From an uncultured Paracoccaceae bacterium (GTDB lineage: Bacteria > Pseudomonadota > Alphaproteobacteria > Rhodobacterales > Rhodobacteraceae): 64,000 bases of DNA. The position numbers and the translations under genes were made by a program. The notes under the pieces are model-generated. The model was not told the DNA's origin, made no database searches, and saw nothing but the letters and a program-made list of their open reading frames with translations. How positions within the stretch are numbered: position 1 is the stretch's first letter; the number at the start of each line of letters is the position of its first letter. Of this stretch, positions 45,733-54,964 are shown one piece after another. The stretch is from the NCBI GenBank assembly GCA_947489325.1, contig CANLDA010000006.1, forward strand, positions 1 to 64,000, read 5' to 3'.

Positions 45733-47049
45733 ATGCAGGCTGGAACAGGTATTTTGGACGGCACTACTGTGAGCGACGCGTTTTTCACACCTCTTAAGGT
45801 TGGAACCTTGACGTTGGCCCATCGCATCGTGATGGCGCCCATGACTCGGATCAGGGCAGACGAGGCGACTTTCGCCCCTGATGATCTGACCGCGCTTTAT
45901 TATGAGCAGCGGGCAAGCGAGGGCGGGCTGCTGATCACCGAAGCCGTGCATATTTCACCTGAAGCCACACCGATCTGGACGATTTACCAGCGTGTCACCG
46001 AAAAAGGCGGACAGGTGCCGGGCTTGTGGACCACACAACAGATGTTGGCGTGGCGAAAGGTCGTGCAACGTGTGCATGCCAAAGGTGGGCGAATTTTCTG
46101 TCAGCTATTACATACGGGACGTGTGGCACAGCCAGACATCGCATTGCATCCCTTTGTCAAAGATACGGATGCACCGCTGCCGCCAGTTTCGTCGTCAAAT
46201 CGGGGGATAGATGCCTCTGACGAACAGGGGAATCAATATAACTGGGACAAACCATCCAGCCCGCCACGCGCTCTGGCAACACATGAAGTTGCGCGGGTCA
46301 TTGGCGACTATGTCCATGCAGCACGTCTGGCGCATCAGGCAGGATTTGATGGGGTTGAGCTGCACGCAGCGCATGGATACCTGATTGAACAGTTCTTGAA
46401 TGATGGGGTGAATGACCGGACCGATGCCTATGGCGGGACCGTCGCCAACCGATGTCGACTGCTTAAGGAGATTGTGGCGGCTTTGGTGGCCGAACTTGGC
46501 GATGGACGGGTATCTGTGCGCCTGTCGCCCACACATATTGATCCTGAGACAGGTCAATCGCGTCAGACATATTTTGGGGTAGGGGACAGTGCCCCTGAGG
46601 TGCTTTATGCCCATGCAGTTGAGGCGATGAACGCCTATCCGCTTGCCTATCTCATGTTGACAGAACCACGTGTCGGCGGTTTGTCTGACGCCCCGGAACA
46701 AGAGCGCGCGTATGCGTATCCGGTGGCCAATGCGGACTATCGCGAAATGTATGATGGGGTGTTGATTGGCGCAGGTGGGTTTACCCCGGCCACGGCACGG
46801 GCTGCAATTTCAATGGGTATTTATGACGCCATTGCCTTTGGCCGCTGGTTCATTTCAAACCCGGATTTACCAGCCCGTTTGAAAGCAGGCATTGATCTAA
46901 CGGTATATGAGCGGGCCACGTTTTATGGGGCGGGGTCCGAAGGGTACACCGATTACCCCACATTGAATGCACCGTTAGGGCGCTATCGTCAGGTGGCGCA
47001 ACACGACATTGGCGTCCGCTTGCCGGGCACACAGAAGGACAACATATGA
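45733..47049 (+). CDS. Old-yellow-enzyme-type alkene reductase (NemA/XenB-like)
   Basis: A flavin-dependent reductase of the NADH:flavin oxidoreductase family: FFTPLKVGTLTLAHRIVMAP at the N-terminus, CQLLHTGRVAQPDIA, DGVELHAAHGYLIEQFL and GVNDRTDAYGG. It reduces activated C=C bonds or nitro groups. The ATG at 45733 gives 438 aa; a GTG at 45769 (SDAFFTP) gives 426 aa and fits homologues better. The upstream frame to 45592 is Cys-rich and not credible. The MFS gene overlaps its stop as ATGA. Confidence 0.88.
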   Translation: MQAGTGILDGTTVSDAFFTPLKVGTLTLAHRIVMAPMTRIRADEATFAPDDLTALYYEQRASEGGLLITEAVHISPEATPIWTIYQRVTEKGGQVPGLWTTQQMLAWRKVVQRVHAKGGRIFCQLLHTGRVAQPDIALHPFVKDTDAPLPPVSSSNRGIDASDEQGNQYNWDKPSSPPRALATHEVARVIGDYVHAARLAHQAGFDGVELHAAHGYLIEQFLNDGVNDRTDAYGGTVANRCRLLKEIVAALVAELGDGRVSVRLSPTHIDPETGQSRQTYFGVGDSAPEVLYAHAVEAMNAYPLAYLMLTEPRVGGLSDAPEQERAYAYPVANADYREMYDGVLIGAGGFTPATARAAISMGIYDAIAFGRWFISNPDLPARLKAGIDLTVYERATFYGAGSEGYTDYPTLNAPLGRYRQVAQHDIGVRLPGTQKDNI

Positions 47050-48302
47050 AGCGCGCACTTTTAGACAATTGGGCCCTTTTTCTGGGCATGATGATGTTGA
47101 TGGTGGCCAACGGTCTGTTGGCAACCTTGTTGACCATTCGCGGCAGTGGTCTTGGGTTCAGTGATTTCACGATTTCGATGATGCAGGCGTGTTATCCTCT
47201 GGGTGCACTGATGGGCACAATCTTGGCCCCGCGACTGGTCGAAAAGGTTGGACATATTCGGGTGTTTTCGGCGCTGGTGTCCTTGGTGTCGATTTCCGCG
47301 ATCATCCACTTGCTGAGCAACGATCCCTATAGTTGGAGCGCCATGCGGTTTCTGGCTGGGGTGTGTTATCCGGGCCTTTATGTGATCACTGAAAGTTGGC
47401 TGAATGCCAAAACAGAAAACCGAATTCGTGCGCAGGTTTTGTCGGTGTATTTCATCATTCAACTTGCTGGGCCAGCGATTGGGACTGGGATGGTTGGCTT
47501 TCCTGATCCGTCGGGGAATCTGTTGTTCGGGCTGGTGTCGATCCTGATTTCCTTGTCCATTGTGCCGCTGTTGCTGTCTGGCAATCGCGCGCCGGATTAT
47601 GTCGCCCCGGAACGTATGCCAATTGGACGATTGTACAAAGTGTCCCCGATGGCTGTGCTGGGCGTTGTAATCATGAGCGTTGCGGTCTCTGCCGCCTATA
47701 TCTCGTTGCCCTTGTACGCTTTGCAGCAGGGGTTCACGGCGGCGCAAGCCTCGGGTGCATTGGTGGTGGCGCTGATTGCTGGGGCAGTGGTACAATTCCC
47801 GGTGGGGTGGATTTCCGACCAGATGGACCGCCGATATGTGGTGATTGGGTTGGGAGGGTTGACAGCTGCCGCGGGTCTTTGGTTGGCGCTTGATACGTCG
47901 CCCTCGCGGATTGTGATCGGGTTTGCTGTGATCGCAATGGGAACCTTTCCAGCGTATTCTATCCTGACAGCCCACGCCAACGATCAATTGCGTCCGTCGC
48001 AGATTGTACCTGCCAGCGGAGCCATGGTATTTTTGCTGAACATTGGGTTGTTGATCGGCACTATTCTGGGACCAAACGCGATTTCCTTTGTGGATGGACG
48101 AGGCTTGCAAATCTTGTTCATCATCATTGGTGTAATGGTTGCCGCCGTGGCCCTGTTGCGCCGGGTGCAAGAGGCCCCTCCGGAAGAGACGGGCGAGGCG
48201 CAGGTCGTTGGTATTATCGGCATGGCGCAGCCGGGTGTATTGCAGGCCGAATCTTGGACTGAAGAGATGGAATCATCCTCAGGTGAAGGAATGGAGAAAT
48301 AA
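47046..48302 (+). CDS. MFS transporter (YcaD type)
   Basis: A 418-aa major-facilitator protein with twelve hydrophobic segments, the first-half motif YPLGALMGTILAPRLVEKVG and second-half WISDQMDRRYVV, both of the MFS loop type. It resembles YcaD-like transporters. The C-terminal 45 residues are acidic and cytoplasmic. It overlaps the reductase by 4 nt, so export or uptake of that enzyme's substrate is possible. The solute is unknown. Confidence 0.85.
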   Translation: MKRALLDNWALFLGMMMLMVANGLLATLLTIRGSGLGFSDFTISMMQACYPLGALMGTILAPRLVEKVGHIRVFSALVSLVSISAIIHLLSNDPYSWSAMRFLAGVCYPGLYVITESWLNAKTENRIRAQVLSVYFIIQLAGPAIGTGMVGFPDPSGNLLFGLVSILISLSIVPLLLSGNRAPDYVAPERMPIGRLYKVSPMAVLGVVIMSVAVSAAYISLPLYALQQGFTAAQASGALVVALIAGAVVQFPVGWISDQMDRRYVVIGLGGLTAAAGLWLALDTSPSRIVIGFAVIAMGTFPAYSILTAHANDQLRPSQIVPASGAMVFLLNIGLLIGTILGPNAISFVDGRGLQILFIIIGVMVAAVALLRRVQEAPPEETGEAQVVGIIGMAQPGVLQAESWTEEMESSSGEGMEK

Positions 48303-48420
48303 TCTTCGACATATTATGAATTGAGTCGAAGAAAATTCTGACATTTACCCGAAATTAGGTGAATTCGGTAAAAACTTCGCAATGTTTCGGGGAAAGCTAA
48401 GCAAAATCGATTTTGCTTAG
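48303..48420 (+). promoter_or_regulatory. Regulatory region of the D-glutamate operon with 24-bp palindrome
   Basis: CTAAGCAAAATC and GATTTTGCTTAG (48397-48420) form a perfect 24-bp palindrome ending 11 nt before the dgcN ATG. Upstream, TCTTCGAC (48303-48310) and GTCGAAGA (48325-48332) make a second inverted repeat, directly after the MFS stop, possibly a terminator. Confidence 0.6.
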
Positions 48421-48431
48421 GGAAATGCACG

Positions 48432-49433
48432 ATGATCGAGACTCCATATCTGCTGTTTCTGGGCGATGCGCCCGACATGTTGGCGGCCAAGGTGGCCATT
48501 GGTATTCGCGACTGGCGTCCGGAGAATGCGGTTGGGCAAATTCGCCTGCCCGGATGTGGTGCCGATCTTGGTCTGACAGAAATGACCCTGGAAGAGGCGA
48601 AAGCCGCTGGCGCAAAGACGTTGGTGATTGGTGTGGCCAACCGCGGTGGCGTGATTTCCGCAAGCTGGAAAGAAGTATTGGTGAAGGCTCTGGAAATGGG
48701 CTTTGATCTGGCCTCTGGCTTGCACAACTTGTTGCGCGATGAAGGGGATCTTGTGGCAGCGGCACAAACCCATGGCGGCACCCTGCATGACGTGCGCGTG
48801 CCGACGGTTGGCTATCCAATTGCAAACGGCAAACCCCGCAGCGGCAAACGCTGTTTGGCGGTTGGCACCGATTGTTCGGTTGGCAAAATGTACACGGCAC
48901 TGGCGATGGATGCAGAGATGCAGAAACGCGGTATGAAATCGACTTTCCGTGCCACGGGTCAAACGGGTATTCTGATCACCGGTCACGGCGTGCCTTTGGA
49001 CGCGGTTATCGCGGACTTTATGGCGGGATCGGTCGAGTATTTGACACCTGACAATGATGATGATCACTGGGACATGATCGAAGGCCAAGGGTCGCTGTTC
49101 CACGTGTCCTATTCCGGTGTGACGATGGCGTTGGTGCATGGTGGACAGCCAGATGCGTTGATCCTGTGCCACGAGCCAACCCGCGCGCATATGCGTGGTT
49201 TGCCTGACTACAACGTCCCAACACTGGAAGAGCTGCGTGATGTGGCGCTTCCTTTGGCGCAGCGATCCAATCCAGCCTGCCAGATTGTTGGTATCTCCGT
49301 GAATACACAACATTTGAGCGAAGACGAAGCTGTGGCATATCTGGCTGAAGTTGAGGCGCGCATGGGCTTGCCTGCGGTTGATCCATATCGTCATAGCGCA
49401 GATCGTCTGGTGGATGCGCTGGCCACAGTGTAA
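48432..49433 (+). CDS. dgcN: D-glutamate N-acetyltransferase (DUF1611)
   Basis: The 333-aa protein is a DUF1611 member with a P-loop-like VGTDCSVGKMYTALAMDAEM and the N-terminal YLLFLGDAPDMLAAKVAIGI. DgcN acetylates D-glutamate in the marine D-glutamate catabolic route. It precedes dgcA and a D-amino-acid transaminase, which supports the assignment. The 80-nt gap to dgcA holds a GC-rich hairpin and a dispersed repeat. Related DUF1611 proteins exist, but the neighbours make DgcN most likely. Confidence 0.87.
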   Translation: MIETPYLLFLGDAPDMLAAKVAIGIRDWRPENAVGQIRLPGCGADLGLTEMTLEEAKAAGAKTLVIGVANRGGVISASWKEVLVKALEMGFDLASGLHNLLRDEGDLVAAAQTHGGTLHDVRVPTVGYPIANGKPRSGKRCLAVGTDCSVGKMYTALAMDAEMQKRGMKSTFRATGQTGILITGHGVPLDAVIADFMAGSVEYLTPDNDDDHWDMIEGQGSLFHVSYSGVTMALVHGGQPDALILCHEPTRAHMRGLPDYNVPTLEELRDVALPLAQRSNPACQIVGISVNTQHLSEDEAVAYLAEVEARMGLPAVDPYRHSADRLVDALATV

Positions 49434-49455
49434 GCACTGTGTGATATAGGGCGGA

Positions 49456-49502
49456 CCGGGGGCCAGCCCCCGGACCCCCGGGATATTTTTACCAAGAAGA
49501 AG
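49456..49502 (+). repeat. Hairpin and dispersed intergenic repeat, copy 2
   Basis: CCGGGGG (49456-49462) and CCCCCGG (49467-49473) form a 7-bp stem with a tetraloop, followed by the repeat GGGATATTTTTACC then AAGAAGAAG (49480-49502). The pair could attenuate dgcN transcription into dgcA, or only mark the repeat element. Confidence 0.6.
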
Positions 49503-49513
49503 GGGGCGGGTCC

Positions 49514-50479
49514 GTGCAGATTTCCGTTTCGCGTGATGTGTTCAAGTTGGCACAAGTGTTTACCATTTCACGAGGGTCGCGGACCGAAGCCAAGGTTCTG
49601 ACCGTTAAGGTGGAGAAGGACGGTGTGACGGGGTGGGGCGAATGCGTGCCCTATGCGCGTTACAATGAAACATTGGAAAGCGTGACTGCCGAGATCGAGA
49701 GCTTACCCGTGGATTTCACGCGTGATGAGTTGCAAGGATTGTTGCCTGCAGGTGCCGCGCGCAACGCAGTGGATTGCGCGTTGTGGGATCTGGAGGCCAA
49801 GCAGGTCGGAAAGCGTGTGTGGGAGTTGGCTGGGTTGCCTACGCCACAGCCTGAGATCACAGCCTATACATTGTCGCTTGATACGCCTGAAAAGATGCAG
49901 GCGCAGGCGGCGGAAAACGCCCATCGCCCCCTGTTGAAGATTAAGTTGGGCACAGCGGATGACATGCCACGCCTAGAGGCCGTGCGTGCAGGTGCGCCGG
50001 ACGCTCAGATTATCGTGGATGCGAATGAAGGCTGGTCTGCCGAGGTTTATGCTGATTTGGCGCCGCATTTGGTGCGGTTGGGTGTGCAACTGGTGGAGCA
50101 GCCTTTGCCTGCAGGTGAGGACGCGGCCCTGATCGGAATGGAGCGCCCGGTGCCCGTCTGTGCCGATGAGAGCTGTCATGACCGCGCATCTTTGCCGGGT
50201 TTGAACGGCAAATATGATGTGGTGAACATCAAACTCGACAAAACTGGTGGTCTGACAGAGGCACTTAAGCTGCGTGAAGAGGCGCTGGCGCTGGGTTATG
50301 ACGTGATGGTGGGGTGCATGGTGGGATCGTCACTTGCGATGGCCCCTGCGACGATTGTGGCGCAAGGCGTGTCGGTTACGGACCTTGACGGGCCGCTGTT
50401 GTTGGCCGAAGACCGGAACCAACCGTTGGTTTTTGATGACGCCGGAGTGCATCCGCCTGTTGCGGCGCTTTGGGGTTAA
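49514..50479 (+). CDS. dgcA: N-acetyl-D-glutamate racemase (enolase superfamily)
   Basis: The 321-aa protein is an enolase-superfamily dipeptide-epimerase-like enzyme: LLKIKLG with the first catalytic lysine, IIVDANEGW, LVEQPLP and CADESCHD as the metal Asp/Glu/Asp set, and NIKLDKTGG with the second lysine. DgcA racemises N-acetyl-D-glutamate to the L form after DgcN. The start is a GTG at 49514, behind a GGGGGCGGG purine-rich stretch. The operon context with dgcN favours this over a cell-wall dipeptide epimerase. Confidence 0.87.
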   Translation: MQISVSRDVFKLAQVFTISRGSRTEAKVLTVKVEKDGVTGWGECVPYARYNETLESVTAEIESLPVDFTRDELQGLLPAGAARNAVDCALWDLEAKQVGKRVWELAGLPTPQPEITAYTLSLDTPEKMQAQAAENAHRPLLKIKLGTADDMPRLEAVRAGAPDAQIIVDANEGWSAEVYADLAPHLVRLGVQLVEQPLPAGEDAALIGMERPVPVCADESCHDRASLPGLNGKYDVVNIKLDKTGGLTEALKLREEALALGYDVMVGCMVGSSLAMAPATIVAQGVSVTDLDGPLLLAEDRNQPLVFDDAGVHPPVAALWG

Positions 50480-50491
50480 GGAGGAAATATC

Positions 50492-51355
50492 ATGACCCGT
50501 ACCGTTTATGTGAATGGCGAATACCTGCCAGAAACCGAAGCTAAGGTCTCGATTTTTGATCGTGGGTTTCTGATGGCGGATGCCGTGTATGAGGTGACAT
50601 CTGTTCTGGATGGTAAGCTGATTGATTTCGAAGGTCATGCTGTGCGTCTGAAGCGGTCTCTGGATGAGCTGGGCATGCAAGAGGCCTGTTCCAAAGAGGA
50701 ACTGCTGGATATCCACCGCAAGCTGGTTGAAGTGAACGGCATCGTTGAAGGTCTTGTGTATCTTCAGGTGACACGCGGATCAGACGGGGACCGGGATTTT
50801 GTGTTCCCTGATCCAGAGATAACCAAGCCAACGATTGTTCTGTTCACTCAGAACAAGCCGGGGCTGGCCGACAGCCCTGCCGCCAAGAAGGGCAATAAGA
50901 TCATTTCGATCGATGACATCCGTTGGGGCCGCCGCGATATCAAAACGGTGCAGCTGTTGTATCCCTCTATGGGCAAAATGATGGCCAAGGCAGCAGGCGC
51001 GGATGATGCGTGGTTGATCGAGGATGGATATGTCACTGAAGGCACCAGCAACAATGCCTATTTGGTGAAAGGTGGCAAGATTGTCACCCGCCCACTGAGC
51101 ACGGATATTCTGCACGGAATCACCCGCAAGGCGGTTCTGCGTATGGCAGAAGAGGCGCAGATGGAAATCGAAGAGCGTCTGTTCACCATTGATGAGGCCA
51201 AAGAGGCCGATGAGGCGTTTACAACATCGGCATCGGCCTTTGTGATGCCGGTTGTGGAAATTGACGGCGTTGCGCTGGGTGATGGCACCCCCGGGCCAAT
51301 CGCCAAGCGCTTGCGCGAGATTTATCTGGATGAGAGCCGTAAGGCTGCAATCTGA
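50492..51355 (+). CDS. dat: D-amino-acid transaminase
   Basis: This 287-aa fold-type-IV PLP enzyme has FDRGFLMADAVYEV near residue 25, RDIKTVQLLYPSMGK with the PLP lysine, and EGTSNNAYLV. It moves amino groups between D-amino acids and 2-oxoacids, giving D-glutamate for dgcN or drawing on it. AAGGAGG precedes the ATG, and it lies 12 nt after dgcA. Branched-chain or 4-amino-4-deoxychorismate activities share the fold, but the D-glutamate context supports Dat. Confidence 0.88.
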   Translation: MTRTVYVNGEYLPETEAKVSIFDRGFLMADAVYEVTSVLDGKLIDFEGHAVRLKRSLDELGMQEACSKEELLDIHRKLVEVNGIVEGLVYLQVTRGSDGDRDFVFPDPEITKPTIVLFTQNKPGLADSPAAKKGNKIISIDDIRWGRRDIKTVQLLYPSMGKMMAKAAGADDAWLIEDGYVTEGTSNNAYLVKGGKIVTRPLSTDILHGITRKAVLRMAEEAQMEIEERLFTIDEAKEADEAFTTSASAFVMPVVEIDGVALGDGTPGPIAKRLREIYLDESRKAAI

Positions 51356-51378
51356 TTATAATGTTGATCAAGCATGGT

Positions 51379-51402
51379 AATGGCGGGGATATCCCCGCCA
51401 TT
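51379..51402. terminator. Bidirectional terminator
   Basis: AATGGCGGGGAT and ATCCCCGCCATT make a perfect 24-nt palindrome between the convergent dat and DUF1244 genes. Confidence 0.85.
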
Positions 51403-51414
51403 TGTGTGTGTGAC

Positions 51415-51729
51415 TCAGGATTTGTCGCCAACGTTTTCCTCGAACGCAATTTCAAATGCAGCCTGTTTTTCCGGGCTGGCGTCGGTTTGGTAGTTGGCCT
51501 TCCAGTCAGCCATAGTCATGCCATAGAAAACCTCGCGTGCTGCGTCCTTGGACATATCAATACCGCGTTCGTTTGCGGCCTCTTGATACCAGCGAGACAG
51601 GCAATTGCGACAAAATCCGGCAAGGTTCATCATGTCGATGTTTTGCACGTCGGTGCGTTTTTCCATCAGATGTTCGCGCAGGGTGCGAAAGGCTGCGGCT
51701 TCAAGTTCGATACGGGTTTGGTCGTCCAT
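51415..51729 (-). CDS. DUF1244-family protein
   Basis: A 104-aa protein matching DUF1244: AAFRTLREHLMEKRTDVQNI, LAGFCRNCLSRWYQEAA with a Cys pair, and REVFYGMTMADWKAN. The function is unknown. It is 9 nt downstream of the tautomerase gene and convergent with dat. Assignment is by family pattern. Confidence 0.9.
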   Translation of the reverse strand: MDDQTRIELEAAAFRTLREHLMEKRTDVQNIDMMNLAGFCRNCLSRWYQEAANERGIDMSKDAAREVFYGMTMADWKANYQTDASPEKQAAFEIAFEENVGDKS

Positions 51730-51738
51730 GGGGGCCTC

Positions 51739-52083
51739 TTATAATACGCGTTTGAGATAAGTTTCGGTCGTCATGTCGCGCGGGTCTACGGACAGCGAGC
51801 CAACGTCCGGCAGATGTTTGTCCAGCACGAACATCAGTTCTTCGGCCAGTTGGGCCTTGGCGGTGGTGCTGCGCCCGGACAACAACCACACGGTCAGATG
51901 CGCAAAGGTTTGTGGACTGCTGCCCATGCGCACGTTTTGGCAGGGCATTGTGCGGGTTTTGACTGCCGCAGGGTTGGCAAACAGATCACTCTCGCAGGCG
52001 GCATTAAAGAGTGCGCGCGACAGGGCAGGCAGGTCGTGAGTGTCGGCGATTTCGGCGGAGTGCTCCAAGACAAGATGCGGCAT
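51739..52083 (-). CDS. 5-carboxymethyl-2-hydroxymuconate isomerase-like tautomerase
   Basis: The 114-aa protein begins with Met-Pro (MPHLVLEHSAEI), the Pro-1 catalytic residue of tautomerases, and has NVRMGSSPQTFAHLTVWLLSGR, as in CHMI (HpaF) proteins. It may isomerise a muconate or 2-oxo acid. I set the ATG at 52083 because the upstream frame to 52167 lacks the Pro start. It is immediately after the N-formylglutamate amidohydrolase gene. A similar protein lies at 55548-55880. Confidence 0.82.
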   Translation of the reverse strand: MPHLVLEHSAEIADTHDLPALSRALFNAACESDLFANPAAVKTRTMPCQNVRMGSSPQTFAHLTVWLLSGRSTTAKAQLAEELMFVLDKHLPDVGSLSVDPRDMTTETYLKRVL

Positions 52084-52084
52084 T

Positions 52085-52831
52085 TCAATATCCTGTTTTC
52101 TGCAAAGTGGTTTCAAGAACTGATGCCAAACGATGCGCCCAATGATCCTGTCCCGCGTCATCCGCAATCAGGTCTTGGCGTAATTCGATCAAGGTGTTCA
52201 ATCGCCCTTGTTGCAAAGCGTGGCAATCAACGGAATCGCCGGGCAAATGGCCCGCGTATGGCTCATTGTCACCCACTGTCAGATCACCCGATGCCTTTAG
52301 TGTTTCAATGAGTGGCACGCCAAAGGAGTGTGGATCATGCTCGGCATGCAACACACCAATTTCCCAAGGGCACGGTGCACGACCGTTCAGTTTTGGCGAA
52401 AAGCTGTGCATAGCAATGATCACCACATCTTCGTGCCGCGCCGCCAGCCGTTCCAATGCTTTGTGATAGGGGCGGTAATAGGCGTCTTTACGGCGCTCTT
52501 CTTCGGCCTCATCAATGTGGCGATTGGCGGGAATCAACGTGCCATCGTACAAGCGCATGATCAGGGTCGGATCGATTTCGCCGCGATTTGGATCAATCAC
52601 AAGGCGCGAGAAATTTGAACAAATGACCGGGGCATCCAGTAATTCGCCTAATTTCAGCGAAACTCCCTTGGCGCCAATATCATAGGCGATATGGCGCTGC
52701 ATGTCGGCTGAGGTTAATCCAAGGTCGCCTTCGTTGATTTCTGTGGGCACGTGGTTGGTGGCATGATCGCAGGTGATCAACCACCGGGACGGTCGGTCTT
52801 CGCCGAAGATGTGAAAAGGCTGATATGTCAT
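52085..52831 (-). CDS. N-formylglutamate amidohydrolase-family protein
   Basis: A 248-aa protein with LITCDHATNHVPTEIN, AYDIGAKGVSLKL and VVIIAMHSFSPKLNG, the metal-binding pattern of the N-formylglutamate amidohydrolase (HutG-like) family. It hydrolyses an N-formyl or similar amide. Its stop lies directly before the tautomerase ATG, so both are co-transcribed with DUF1244. A histidine-degradation locus is not present here, so the substrate is open. Confidence 0.85.
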   Translation of the reverse strand: MTYQPFHIFGEDRPSRWLITCDHATNHVPTEINEGDLGLTSADMQRHIAYDIGAKGVSLKLGELLDAPVICSNFSRLVIDPNRGEIDPTLIMRLYDGTLIPANRHIDEAEEERRKDAYYRPYHKALERLAARHEDVVIIAMHSFSPKLNGRAPCPWEIGVLHAEHDPHSFGVPLIETLKASGDLTVGDNEPYAGHLPGDSVDCHALQQGRLNTLIELRQDLIADDAGQDHWAHRLASVLETTLQKTGY

Positions 52832-52942
52832 GAGTCTGTAATTTCCTTCGCGAAAGACTTAATGCCGGAAATGCAATTGCGCAATCGCAGTGAACGCCGT
52901 AGTTAGCGATAACAGTGCGCGGCAAAATTAGAAGGACGAAAG

Positions 52943-54388
52943 ATGAGACGTCTGAGAAATGTAAAAATCGTGGCCACCTTGGGCCCGGCATCCGATGATT
53001 ACGAAATGATTCGCGCATTGCACGAGGCAGGCGCAGATGTATTTCGCCTGAATATGAGCCACGGCAGCCACGATGAAATTCGCGAAAAACATCGCATTAT
53101 TCGCCGGGTGGAAAAGGATTTGGACAGCCCGATTGCCATCCTTGCGGATTTGCAGGGGCCCAAGCTGCGGGTAGGTGTGTTTACCAACGAAGCCGAGGAA
53201 TTGGTAGAAGGCGCGTCTTTCCGTATGGATCTGGACGAGGCCGCTGGGGATGTATCACGTGTGTGTTTGCCCCACCCAGAGATTTTCCAAGCGTTGGAGC
53301 CAGGGGCAAAGCTGTTGGTAAATGATGGCAAAATCCAACTACGCGTCAAAGAATGTGGCGCGGACTTTGCCGATTGTATTGTGGAAACGCCCGGCACTAT
53401 TTCCAACCGTAAGGGTGTGAACGTGCCCGACGTTGTTCTCCCGCTTGCTGCCTTGTCAGAAAAGGACAGGGATGATCTGGAATTTGTCTGTGGATTGGGC
53501 GTTGATTGGCTTGCCCTCAGTTTTGTTCAACGTGCCGAAGACGTGCAGGAAGCGCGTGCTTTGGTGCAAGGTCGGGCCGCGGTATTGTCTAAGATCGAAA
53601 AACCTTCGGCTGTGACCGGGTTTGATGCTATTTTGGCCGAAAGCGATGGCATCATGGTGGCGCGTGGTGATTTGGGTGTGGAGTTGCCGGTTCAAAACGT
53701 CCCGCCCATTCAGAAACGTATGGTGCGGCGCTGTCGTCGTGCCGGCAAACCTGTGATTGTTGCAACCCAGATGCTGGAAAGCATGATCGAAAGTCCAATG
53801 CCAACCCGTGCTGAGGTCAGCGATGTGGCCACAGCAATCTATGAGGGTGCGGATGCTGTGATGCTAAGTGCTGAAAGCGCGGCGGGCAGCTATCCGATCG
53901 AGGCCGTGACCACGATGAACAATGTCGCGATTGAGGTCGAGATGGACCCGACCTATACGCAAATTATCGAAAGCTCGCGTACGGCAGAGCGGGCAAGTGT
54001 TGCGGATGCGATCGTGTCGGCCGCCCGCGAAATTGCGGAAACCACCGAAGTAAAGGCGATCTGCTGTTTCACGGAGAGCGGCACCACGGCCCTGTTGGTG
54101 GCTCGCGAAAAGCCGCGTGTGCCAATCATCGCGATGACCAGCCTTCGGGGCACGGCCCGCAGGCTTGCGCTGACTTGGGGCACAAATTGCGTGGTCATTG
54201 GTGAAGTGAACCAGTTCAAGATGGCTGTGGTTAGTGCTGCGCGTGCTGCGCGTTCGTTGGGATACGCCGGACCAGAGGATCAGATCGTGGTCACGGCAGG
54301 CTTGCCATTCAACGTTCCGGGCAGCACCAATATCCTCAGGGTCGCACCTTGTGATGAGCGTTTGATTTTTACTGCTGATCCAGAGTAA
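52943..54388 (+). CDS. pyk: Pyruvate kinase
   Basis: The 481-aa enzyme has the full pyruvate kinase pattern: KIVATLGPASDDYEMIRALH, FRLNMSHGSHDEIREKHRII, IMVARGDLGVELP, ATQMLESMIESPMPTRAEVSDVA and the C-terminal allosteric domain. It makes pyruvate and ATP from PEP. GAAGGA precedes the ATG. A small conserved membrane protein follows it. Confidence 0.97.
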   Translation: MRRLRNVKIVATLGPASDDYEMIRALHEAGADVFRLNMSHGSHDEIREKHRIIRRVEKDLDSPIAILADLQGPKLRVGVFTNEAEELVEGASFRMDLDEAAGDVSRVCLPHPEIFQALEPGAKLLVNDGKIQLRVKECGADFADCIVETPGTISNRKGVNVPDVVLPLAALSEKDRDDLEFVCGLGVDWLALSFVQRAEDVQEARALVQGRAAVLSKIEKPSAVTGFDAILAESDGIMVARGDLGVELPVQNVPPIQKRMVRRCRRAGKPVIVATQMLESMIESPMPTRAEVSDVATAIYEGADAVMLSAESAAGSYPIEAVTTMNNVAIEVEMDPTYTQIIESSRTAERASVADAIVSAAREIAETTEVKAICCFTESGTTALLVAREKPRVPIIAMTSLRGTARRLALTWGTNCVVIGEVNQFKMAVVSAARAARSLGYAGPEDQIVVTAGLPFNVPGSTNILRVAPCDERLIFTADPE

Positions 54389-54420
54389 CTTCTGCACGGG
54401 TGCATAAGGAACGTTTGGGA

Positions 54421-54645
54421 ATGAATACTGATATCGCGTTGACCATTGGCTTGGTCATTGGTGTGTTTTCTGTACCTGCGATGTTATCTGCATATTCTGA
54501 AAATCGTATGCCACGCGTGTCGATGCTGGCCTTTTTGGCAGCGGCTGCGACCATTGCTTGGGCGTGGGCTGCCCACCCCGAAGGATATGCGCTTGCCGAC
54601 ATCCCGAATGTTGTTGTTTCTGTCATTGCGAAAATGATCAGATAG
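54421..54645 (+). CDS. Small hypothetical membrane protein
   Basis: A 74-aa ORF with two or three hydrophobic segments (LTIGLVIGVFSVPAML, AFLAAAATIAWAWAA). The ATG at 54421 follows GGGA; an in-frame start at 54400 adds a charged leader. It lies 32 nt after pyk and may be co-transcribed. The function is unknown. Confidence 0.65.
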   Translation: MNTDIALTIGLVIGVFSVPAMLSAYSENRMPRVSMLAFLAAAATIAWAWAAHPEGYALADIPNVVVSVIAKMIR

Positions 54646-54751
54646 CCCTTGCTCTATTGAAAATTGCGACGTATATGGCGCTTCTGTTCGTGTGACCGGC
54701 TGAGTGGCATGCCGAGTCGTACGTAAAACCGACTTTGAAGAGGAGACGGAA

Positions 54752-54952
54752 ATGCCCAAAATGAAGACTAAGTCGAGCGCCAAAAAGCGCTTTAAGATGA
54801 CGGCGAGCGGCAAGGTGAAAGCCGGCCAAGCTGGCAAGCGTCATGGGATGATCAAGCGGACGACCAAGTTCATCCGCGATGCACGTGGTCTGGTTACATT
54901 GTCAGCCCCCGATGCAAAGATTATCAAAAAATACATGCCGTACGATCGCTAA
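54752..54952 (+). CDS. rpmI: 50S ribosomal protein L35
   Basis: The 66-aa basic protein begins [20 protein letters not shown] and ends KKYMPYDR, matching L35. A GAGGAG site precedes the ATG at 54752; the frame upstream to 54704 is not L35-like. It is followed by rplT after 12 nt. Confidence 0.97.
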   Translation: MPKMKTKSSAKKRFKMTASGKVKAGQAGKRHGMIKRTTKFIRDARGLVTLSAPDAKIIKKYMPYDR

Positions 54953-54964
54953 GGAGTCTGAAAT

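Noticed and set aside
47061-48170. Long minus-strand ORF of 369 codons opposite the MFS transporter
   Set aside because: It is the antisense shadow of a clear 12-TM transporter; its composition is rich in Gln, His and Arg, as antisense frames of GC-rich genes are.
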